A DNA stretch of 6,707 nt. It comes from Mucilaginibacter sp. UBA4741 (GTDB lineage Bacteria; Bacteroidota; Bacteroidia; Sphingobacteriales; Sphingobacteriaceae). The number at the start of each line of letters is the position of its first letter. Position 1 is the first letter of the stretch. A program made the position numbers and the translations under genes. Positions 1 through 4,841 of this stretch are shown piece by piece. The notes under the pieces were generated by a model that was not told the origin of the DNA, ran no database searches, and worked only from the letters and a program-made list of their open reading frames with translations. The stretch covers positions 13,800-20,506 of the forward strand of contig DHIR01000168.1 in the NCBI GenBank assembly GCA_002403905.1, read 5' to 3'.

Positions 1-1
1 A

Positions 2-1258
2 GATTTAAAAGTAATATGGCACCCATACACCCAAATGCAAACAGCAAAACCGCCTGTACCCATAGTAAGGGGAGAGGGCGCTTGTTTGTATGATGAGGAT
101 GGTAAAAAATATATAGATGGGGTGTCATCATGGTGGGTTAATATACACGGGCATTCGCACCCGTACATCGCCAAAAAAGTTGCCGAACAGCTAACTAAAC
201 TAGAGCATGTAATATTTGCCGGTTTTACACACCCGACCGCGGTTGAACTAGCCGAACGGTTACTGGCTATACTACCCAACAACCAACAAAAAGCCTTTTA
301 TTCTGATAATGGATCGACCGCTATTGAGGTTGCCATAAAAATGTGCCTGCAATACTGGAACAATCAGGATAAACCCCGTACAAAAATACTGGCCTTTAAA
401 AACGCCTACCACGGCGATACATTCGGAGCTATGGCGGTAAGTGGCCGAAGCGCGTTTACCGCGGCCTTTGATTCGTTATTATTTGAGGTAGAGTTTATTG
501 ACCTGCCCAACCAAAACAACATACAAGATCTCAAATCTCAGATCTCAAGTCTTAAATCTAGCCTGGCTTGCTTTATTTTCGAACCATTAGTACAAGGATC
601 AGCCGGGATGCTGATGTATGAGGCTGAATATTTAAACGATTTAATGGCATATTGCCGCAAAGAAGGTGTGCTTACAATTGCCGATGAGGTATTTACCGGT
701 TTTGGGCGCACTGGCAAGCGTTTTGCCTGCGACCATATAAATGAGCAGCCAGACATAATGTGTTTCTCTAAGGGGCTTACAGGCGGTACAATGGCCCTTG
801 GGCTAACCACATGCACTAAACAGATATTTGATGCTTTTTTATCTAACGATAAGTTAAAGACCTTGTTTCATGGGCACTCGTTTACCGCTAACCCGGTTGC
901 CTGCTCGGCAGCATTGGCTAGCATGGATCTGTTTTTGGAGGAATCGACAGCAGAGAACATAAAACGTATAGCCAATTCGCATAGCCAGTTTGCTTTAAAA
1001 ATTAAAGATCATCCTAAAATAAAAACGGTACGCCAAACAGGTACTATTATGGCAATGGAGTGGGAGACAGGTGATAATACGTCTTATTTTAGTTCGCTGC
1101 GCGATAAATTGTATTATTACTTTTTGGATGCCGGTATAATTTTACGTCCGCTTGGAAATATTATTTACATTTTACCCCCATATTGCATTACCAGCGCCGA
1201 CTTGAATTACATTTACAGCAAAATAGAGCAGGCGCTTGAAGAGATAGGCCCCCTTTAA
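2..1258 (+). CDS. bioA: Adenosylmethionine-8-amino-7-oxononanoate aminotransferase (BioA), 5' end outside window
   Basis: BioA is a cytoplasmic PLP enzyme that transfers the amino group of S-adenosylmethionine to 8-amino-7-oxononanoate (KAPA), giving 7,8-diaminononanoate in biotin synthesis. The frame is open to the left edge, and the codons before the ATG at 35 encode DLKVIWHPYTQ, the conserved N-terminal BioA WHPYTQ motif. That ATG is therefore an internal Met, and perhaps 10-15 residues are missing. Counting from it, visible motifs are SSWW (31-34), DNGSTA for PLP phosphate binding (91-96), YHGDTFGAM (125-133), EPLVQGSAGM (183-192), IADEVFTGFGRTGK with Asp217 (215-228), SKGLTGGTM with the PLP lysine Lys246 (245-253), HGHSFTANPVAC (279-290) and RPLGNIIYILPPY (371-383). 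Oddities: residues 164-175 are encoded by a heptameric DNA repeat in the linker before the EPLVQG strand, and the last residues (GPL) and the stop come from an inverted repeat. The family and KAPA-specific motifs make a different aminotransferase unlikely. Confidence 0.96.
   Translation, partial: DLKVIWHPYTQMQTAKPPVPIVRGEGACLYDEDGKKYIDGVSSWWVNIHGHSHPYIAKKVAEQLTKLEHVIFAGFTHPTAVELAERLLAILPNNQQKAFYSDNGSTAIEVAIKMCLQYWNNQDKPRTKILAFKNAYHGDTFGAMAVSGRSAFTAAFDSLLFEVEFIDLPNQNNIQDLKSQISSLKSSLACFIFEPLVQGSAGMLMYEAEYLNDLMAYCRKEGVLTIADEVFTGFGRTGKRFACDHINEQPDIMCFSKGLTGGTMALGLTTCTKQIFDAFLSNDKLKTLFHGHSFTANPVACSAALASMDLFLEESTAENIKRIANSHSQFALKIKDHPKIKTVRQTGTIMAMEWETGDNTSYFSSLRDKLYYYFLDAGIILRPLGNIIYILPPYCITSADLNYIYSKIEQALEEIGPL
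527..561. repeat. Five tandem 7-bp units inside bioA
   Basis: The sequence reads as consecutive heptamers: gatctca, aatctca, gatctca, agtctta, aatctag. The first two 14-bp blocks (527-540 and 541-554) match at 12 of 14 positions. Because 7 bp repeats every 21 bp in frame, the encoded peptide (residues 165-175, DLKSQISSLKS) has a loose seven-residue rhythm and probably extends a surface helix just before the EPLVQG strand. From memory, arrays of the complementary form (gagattt-like heptamers) occur between genes in Mucilaginibacter and Pedobacter; that is recollection and was not checked. Low-complexity drift is the alternative, but five units in register argue for a true repeat. Confidence 0.65.
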
Positions 1259-1282
1259 ATCTCCCCCGGTAGGGGAGACTTT
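1248..1282 (+). repeat. 35-bp inverted repeat, copy 1, overlapping the bioA stop codon
   Basis: This copy matches the reverse complement of 1356-1390 at 33 of 35 positions (differences at 1255 and 1259), with an uninterrupted 23-bp match between 1260-1282 and 1356-1378. Inside it, tctcccc (1260-1266) and ggggaga (1272-1278) form a 7-bp stem around a 5-nt loop. The first 11 bp lie in bioA and give its last codons and TAA stop. A short T-run at 1280-1282 follows the stem, so it could also weaken transcription past bioA, although it is not a strong intrinsic terminator. Confidence 0.9.
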
Positions 1283-1302
1283 AAAATAAGGCGAGGAAAA
1301 TA

Positions 1303-1350
1303 AAATCTCTTAACAGGAGATTTATGAATAAATTAATAAACAACTATTAA
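1303..1350 (+). other. Core hairpin and possible 8-codon mini-ORF inside the repeat unit
   Basis: A 7-bp inverted repeat, aaatctc (1303-1309) and gagattt (1317-1323), surrounds a 7-nt loop. Its right arm includes AGGAG (1315-1319), four bases before an ATG at 1324. From there an 8-codon frame (MNKLINNY) runs to TAA at 1350, six bases before repeat copy 2. The spacing suits a Shine-Dalgarno site, and the hairpin would mask it. Such short frames occur easily by chance and strong Shine-Dalgarno use is uncommon in Bacteroidota, so translation is doubtful. Confidence 0.2.
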
Positions 1351-1355
1351 AACAA

Positions 1356-1390
1356 AAAGTCTCCCCTACCGGGGGAGACTTAGAGGGGGC
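1356..1390 (-). repeat. 35-bp inverted repeat, copy 2, abutting the ferritin-like gene start
   Basis: This is the reverse-complement partner of 1248-1282. Its own hairpin is stronger: a perfect 10-bp stem, aagtctcccc (1357-1366) with ggggagactt (1372-1381), around the loop taccg. Its G-rich outer end, gagggggc (1383-1390), stops two bases before the ATG at 1393, so it occupies the ribosome-binding region of the next gene and may act as an unusual purine-rich leader. A stable hairpin that close to a start codon could limit translation or mark the 5' end of a processed transcript. Confidence 0.9.
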
Positions 1391-1392
1391 TT

Positions 1393-2001
1393 ATGAGCTT
1401 AAACAACATACTACCTACCATAATTGCCAATAACCAACTACATGCACGCTGGTTAAACACCCTGTCGCTAATGGAAAACACCGGCGCGCGTAAAATATCA
1501 GCCAGCGAAGACCCTGCTACCGTTACTTATATTATACTTAAACATGCCGCCGAAGAGCATCGCCATGCTTTTTACTTAAAAAAACAGATTGAAAAAACAG
1601 GTAAAGCGCTTTGCCCTACCTATGCTGATGAATACCTGGTAGCATCAAACTACAGCAAGTATTATTTAAATATGCTGGATGTTGAAGTATGCCGTTATCT
1701 TAAAAAAGAACTGAACCTAACAGGCAAAGAGTTACGTTTTGCTGCTTACTTGTTAGTTACATATGCCATAGAGGTACGTGCCGATGAACTTTACCCCATT
1801 TACCAGGACGCATTGGTTAGTGCCGGCAGTAAAATAAATGTAAAGTCTATCATACTGGAAGAGGAAGGGCACCTGGAAGAAATGATCAATCAACTTAAAC
1901 AATTCTCGCCGCAATGGCAATTGCACGCAGATAAAGCAGTAGCCATGGAAACCCGGTTGTTTAATGATTGGGTGGTTGCGTTGGATAAAGAGGTGAATTA
2001 A
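1393..2001 (+). CDS. Ferritin-like di-iron protein of unknown substrate
   Basis: The 202-residue product has no signal peptide or membrane segment and is mostly helical. It carries the full ligand pattern of ferritin-like di-iron carboxylate proteins: Glu28 in helix 1, Glu55-x-x-His58 in the helix 2 motif EEHRHA, Glu127 in the third helix (YAIEVRADELYP), and Glu157-x-x-His160 in the fourth (EEEGHLEEM). This E / ExxH / E / ExxH set is shared with MiaE-type tRNA hydroxylases, rubrerythrin-like proteins and other oxygen-activating di-iron enzymes. The size fits MiaE, but I do not recognise MiaE-specific sequence and assign no reaction. The gene follows bioA in the same direction, 134 bp downstream, separated by the inverted-repeat unit; co-transcription is possible but not shown. 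The ATG at 1393 is the only sensible start, with helix 1 following soon after. No ligand is missing, so an active metal site is likely. Confidence 0.8.
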   Translation: MSLNNILPTIIANNQLHARWLNTLSLMENTGARKISASEDPATVTYIILKHAAEEHRHAFYLKKQIEKTGKALCPTYADEYLVASNYSKYYLNMLDVEVCRYLKKELNLTGKELRFAAYLLVTYAIEVRADELYPIYQDALVSAGSKINVKSIILEEEGHLEEMINQLKQFSPQWQLHADKAVAMETRLFNDWVVALDKEVN

Positions 2002-2010
2002 CGCTTCTAA

Positions 2011-2039
2011 AGACTTACGAAATTTTTAAAACTAAGTCT
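2011..2039 (+). terminator. Weak hairpin after the ferritin-like gene
   Basis: AGACTTA (2011-2017) and TAAGTCT (2033-2039) form a perfect 7-bp stem around a 15-nt AT-rich loop, beginning 10 bases after the stop codon. The position fits a transcription end for the + strand genes, but the loop is long, the stem is AT-rich and no T-run follows, so it is at best a poor intrinsic terminator. Confidence 0.3.
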
Positions 2040-2168
2040 CTCCTCGCAATATTTAATACTCTGACTTGTCCACCTGAGGTGATCCACTCAAAATTTTGAA
2101 AACTATCAAAAATCGCATAAATAACTTATTATTAATTATTTAGCTATCTCAATCTAAAGTATTTGTAA

Positions 2169-2192
2169 TGATCCACTTTTTTAAGTGAATCA
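2169..2192 (-). terminator. Hairpin directly after the LTA-synthase-like gene
   Basis: TGATCCACTT (2169-2178) and AAGTGAATCA (2183-2192) pair at 9 of 10 positions around a TTTT loop (AAAA in the - strand transcript). The stem lies immediately after the TAG stop at 2195-2193. The transcript beyond it is AT-rich but lacks a real U-tract, so termination here is plausible rather than clear. The left arm sequence tgatccact also occurs at 2080-2088. Apart from this and the hairpin at 2011-2039, I see no gene or promoter in the 191-bp convergent gap. Confidence 0.4.
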
Positions 2193-4061
2193 CTAATACG
2201 CCAGATATTCTGTAAATATTTGCTGCATAAAGGCCTTACCGTGTAATAAGGCTTTATCGGTTAAAACCTTATCAGCATTTTTATTGCGTCTGTAGATAAC
2301 CTGCTGGCCGGAGCTATCATAAGTTACCGCCTGCTCCGGAAACATAAAGCCAAAGCCGTTATCCCAATCAAAAAACGCGAATGCGGGTGTGTATGGGTTC
2401 AATAAGTTTTTAGACCATTTAAACTTTTGTTGTGGCATATTTAACTGCGCCAATAGTGTAGCGGCTATATCAACCTGGTTACCTAGCTTGGTTACTTTAG
2501 TGCCCCGGTACTCCGATTTAATTGCATCTCCAAAAAACAAAAGCGGAATATGATACTTAGCCGGATCAAACGCCGCCGCCGTACTTTTTGGTAAGCGATG
2601 CCCGTGATCGGCCACTAAAATATATAGTGTGTTTTTATACCAACTATGTTTCTTTGCTTCCTCAAAATAAGCGTTCAGGCATGAATCTGTAAACCAGGCC
2701 GTGCTTCTAAACTGGTCGGCTACATCTTTACCCTTAAAGTGTGGTGCGCCCGGCAATAAAAAAGGCTCGTGATTGGTTGATGTTTGTAATAGCGAAAAGA
2801 AAGGTTTTGTTTGCTTATCCAGGTAAGCTATATGCTTGTTAAAAAGTATATTATCATAAGCCCCCCATGTTGTGCCGACCTCGCTTTTCTGCATGGTCTT
2901 CTCATCAATGATATGATCTGTTTTATGATCGGCCATATAGGTATGAAAGTTCATATAATTGCTGTTGCCGCCATAAAAGTAGGAGGTAGTGTACCCCTTG
3001 TCTTTAAACTCAGTCATCAATGAGGGCAGTTTCCTTTGTTTTAGTGTATCAATAACAATACTGCGAATGGCTTGTGATGGGAACCCGCTTAATATGGCTA
3101 TTATACCTTTATCGGTACGGTCGCCTGCCGAATAGATGTTATTAAATAATACGCCGCTTTTAATAAATTTTTCAAAGTTGGGTGCATCACCTTTTTCGCC
3201 GCCTAACGATTCAATCAGATCAGCCGTAAAGCTTTCCATCTGGATGATAACTATATTGGGCTTATCAGTTGTTAATATATTTACAGTTGTATCTTTCTGT
3301 GCCTTAAATGTTTCGGCAACTATACTCTTGGCATCAGCAGCAGGCAAAAACAAATATGGGTTGTACGGCTTACGTAGGTTCTCAAAAACGTTATTAAACA
3401 AGTTCCACTCTGTATTTTGTGCCGAAAGATCTAGTAACTGGTTGTCAGAAAAATAGCCGGCACTCTGGTTAATAGGATCAGGCGATAAGGTGCCGCGAAG
3501 TATCACAAAATTAAACCCTACCAATAAAACCGAATAGATAAGTTTGTTTGTAGTACTTTTTACCGGTTTTTTAAAGGAATGATCAAGTATAAAATAGGAT
3601 AAAACAATACCTGCAACAAGCAAAATCGCCATTATAGTGAAATTCAACGCGATAGGAGAAGATGCCGTTGATGACATAGACTCGGCAGGCGAATTATATA
3701 GCGTATCAAACGCCCTGAAATTAACTTTGGCGCCCCATTCGGTAAATATCCCCAGATCGATAATAGCTATGAAGCTTATAAAAAAGAGGCAGAACCAGGT
3801 GTAAGCTTTCAGCCAAATAGGTTTAACCGGCTTCTTACCCGTGAACCAGTTGACAATAAATACAAGCAGCGGAATTAAAGCGATATAAGCCGTAGCCGAA
3901 GCATCCATACGGATACCATAGAGGTAGGTTTTTACTATATCAATAAAAGTAGTACCGTGAAGTTTGGTGAGGAAGTATATCTCGAACGTTGCCCTCGTTA
4001 ATGCGAAGAACAGCAGCCAAAAAATATAAAAGCGTATAAAACTATAAAGGCTTCTCAACAT
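2193..4061 (-). CDS. LTA-synthase-family membrane sulfatase-fold transferase
   Basis: This 622-residue protein has the LtaS layout: about five N-terminal membrane helices (near residues 7-27, 54-73, 84-104, 137-160, 173-190), a linker, then an alkaline-phosphatase-superfamily catalytic domain facing the periplasm (about 266-545). Visible active-site elements are NIVIIQMESF with metal ligand Glu276, GDRTDKG with the expected Thr316 nucleophile, the WG pair at 399-400, TNHEPF with His431, and VADHGH with metal ligands Asp485 and His486. Known relatives move phosphoglycerol or phosphoethanolamine from phospholipid to a cell-surface acceptor. Bacteroidota are not known to make lipoteichoic acid, so the acceptor here is unknown; lipid A, a glycan or a glycolipid are possible. 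The ATG at 4061 starts directly at the first membrane segment, and length is normal for the family. The gene lies 66 bp downstream of the DUF4412-like gene on the same strand. A sulfatase role is less likely because the Cys/Ser-x-Pro-x-Arg sulfatase signature is absent. Confidence 0.9.
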   Translation of the reverse strand: MLRSLYSFIRFYIFWLLFFALTRATFEIYFLTKLHGTTFIDIVKTYLYGIRMDASATAYIALIPLLVFIVNWFTGKKPVKPIWLKAYTWFCLFFISFIAIIDLGIFTEWGAKVNFRAFDTLYNSPAESMSSTASSPIALNFTIMAILLVAGIVLSYFILDHSFKKPVKSTTNKLIYSVLLVGFNFVILRGTLSPDPINQSAGYFSDNQLLDLSAQNTEWNLFNNVFENLRKPYNPYLFLPAADAKSIVAETFKAQKDTTVNILTTDKPNIVIIQMESFTADLIESLGGEKGDAPNFEKFIKSGVLFNNIYSAGDRTDKGIIAILSGFPSQAIRSIVIDTLKQRKLPSLMTEFKDKGYTTSYFYGGNSNYMNFHTYMADHKTDHIIDEKTMQKSEVGTTWGAYDNILFNKHIAYLDKQTKPFFSLLQTSTNHEPFLLPGAPHFKGKDVADQFRSTAWFTDSCLNAYFEEAKKHSWYKNTLYILVADHGHRLPKSTAAAFDPAKYHIPLLFFGDAIKSEYRGTKVTKLGNQVDIAATLLAQLNMPQQKFKWSKNLLNPYTPAFAFFDWDNGFGFMFPEQAVTYDSSGQQVIYRRNKNADKVLTDKALLHGKAFMQQIFTEYLAY

Positions 4062-4068
4062 CGGATGG

Positions 4069-4076
4069 CAAAAATA
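4069..4076 (-). promoter_or_regulatory. Possible Bacteroidota -7 element before the LTA-synthase-like gene
   Basis: On the - strand, TATTTTTG matches the Bacteroidota -7 consensus TAnnTTTG at every fixed position and ends 7 bases before the ATG at 4061. Transcription from it would give an almost leaderless mRNA. I find no matching TTG/TTTG -33 element at the right distance upstream, and the local sequence is AT-rich, so the match may be accidental. Confidence 0.25.
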
Positions 4077-4127
4077 ACTATTTTACCATAAGGTTAAGAA
4101 GCCTTTAAAAAAATGTTATCGGGCTGA

Positions 4128-4769
4128 CTATTTACCGCCACGCATTGCATTAAGCTCGTCCATTGTTATTCTATCATAATTGCTTGGTACAGCAAATGTT
4201 CCTGCTGGTGCTTTTTCTGCCACTATGCTTTTTACTGTAACTTGTGATGATTGGCCATCGCGAAAAGAGTAATATTGAATTGGTACGCCACCTGCTTTTT
4301 CGTAAACCTTTGACATAGGTGTCGAAGGTAAAGAAACGTCATTAGTTACCCAAAAATCATAAGTTTTATTAGTTTTAGTATCCGTTACAGTCACTTTTTT
4401 ACAATTAAAACCATTAATTATTTTGGTTTCTGTTGTTTTTACAAATGTAAGAGCAGGTAATTTGCCAAGTTCTTCTTCTACTTCTGCGGGTGTGGCAATT
4501 GCAGCCTTTTTTATAGATGCTACAGGAACATCTACTAAATAGGCCATGTAAGTGCCTTTGTTATTTGTTAAAACTTTAATATTTGCTGGCCCGGCCGCAA
4601 AAACGATCGCGGTTGAATCAGTACTAAAATAGTTTTTTGCTTCAATTGATTGACCCATCATGTCCATACTGATAGTAACAACACCTTCAGTATAGGTTTT
4701 TTGAGCGCTCGCGCTAAATGCAACAGCCGTAAATGCCAGGCTTAAGGCGATTTTTAATTTAGTATTCAT
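4128..4769 (-). CDS. Secreted DUF4412-like protein
   Basis: The 213-residue product begins with a typical Sec signal peptide: Met-Asn-Thr-Lys-Leu-Lys, a hydrophobic core, then SASAQ, with cleavage likely after Ala22 or Gln23. The mature part is beta-rich and resembles DUF4412 of Bacteroidota secreted proteins: an N-terminal EGVVTISMDM-like strand, the TKIINGFNCKKVTV segment with a single Cys123, then FWVTNDVSLP (139-148). It carries no recognisable catalytic motif, and Cys123 is not in a lipobox, so a soluble periplasmic location is likelier than a lipoprotein. Function is unknown for the family. The frame extends seven codons upstream to a GTG at 4790, but the ATG at 4769 is preferred because it starts the signal peptide cleanly and follows an A-rich leader (aaacaaaaaaac), the usual Bacteroidota pattern. 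It lies 72 bp after the comEC homologue and 66 bp before the LTA-synthase-like gene. Confidence 0.85.
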   Translation of the reverse strand: MNTKLKIALSLAFTAVAFSASAQKTYTEGVVTISMDMMGQSIEAKNYFSTDSTAIVFAAGPANIKVLTNNKGTYMAYLVDVPVASIKKAAIATPAEVEEELGKLPALTFVKTTETKIINGFNCKKVTVTDTKTNKTYDFWVTNDVSLPSTPMSKVYEKAGGVPIQYYSFRDGQSSQVTVKSIVAEKAPAGTFAVPSNYDRITMDELNAMRGGK

Positions 4770-4787
4770 GTTTTTTTGTTTATTAAT

Positions 4788-4820
4788 CACAATTTAGTTG
4801 TTTATAGTTTATTAAGCAAA
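4788..4820 (-). promoter_or_regulatory. Possible Bacteroidota-type promoter for the DUF4412-like gene
   Basis: Read on the - strand, TTTG (4820-4817) is followed after 20 bases by TAAATTGTG (4796-4788). The spacing and the -33 element fit the Bacteroidota sigma-factor promoter (TTTG, about 19-21 bases, TAnnTTTG), but the -7 element matches only partly. It would give a leader of roughly 15-20 bases before the ATG at 4769. This would let the gene, and perhaps the LTA-synthase-like gene after it, be expressed independently of the comEC homologue. Confidence 0.3.
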
Positions 4821-4841
4821 CTTTCGCCTTAATAAATTTTT

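Larger units (their letters stand above)
1248..1390. mobile_element. REPIN/MITE-like 143-bp unit with 35-bp inverted ends
   Basis: Two 35-bp copies in opposite orientation enclose a 73-bp AT-rich core (1283-1355) with no credible gene. Each end folds into its own GC-rich hairpin, and the two ends can also pair with each other across the core. This is the architecture of REPINs (paired inverted REP sequences) and of small non-autonomous MITEs. No transposase is present and I see no clear target-site duplication: the flanks end in gagatag on the left and begin with ttatgag on the right. Classification as a mobile unit is inference from structure; a structured intergenic regulatory element is the alternative. 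Confidence 0.55.

Noticed and set aside
35..37. ATG at 35 as the bioA start
   Set aside because: The same frame is open to the left edge and encodes the conserved WHPYTQ motif before it, so this Met is internal.
538..816. 92-codon open frame on the - strand inside bioA
   Set aside because: Fully antisense to a well-conserved part of bioA, with no recognisable motifs; a shadow of the coding strand.
2033..2046. taagtctctcctcg as a decayed third copy of the 35-bp repeat
   Set aside because: Only about 10 bases resemble the repeat and the outer end is missing; too short to separate from chance.
2811..3456. Two + strand open frames (2811-3023, 3136-3456) inside the LTA-synthase-like gene
   Set aside because: Antisense to the conserved catalytic domain and its linker; no start-region signals or family resemblance.
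4081..4127. Terminator between the DUF4412-like and LTA-synthase-like genes
   Set aside because: Only a 4-bp AAGG/CCTT stem is possible, and the T-run lies on the wrong side of it for - strand transcription.
4770..4790. GTG start giving a seven-residue extension of the DUF4412-like protein
   Set aside because: The extension would place a polar segment before a clean signal peptide, and it overlaps the A-rich leader typical of Bacteroidota starts.
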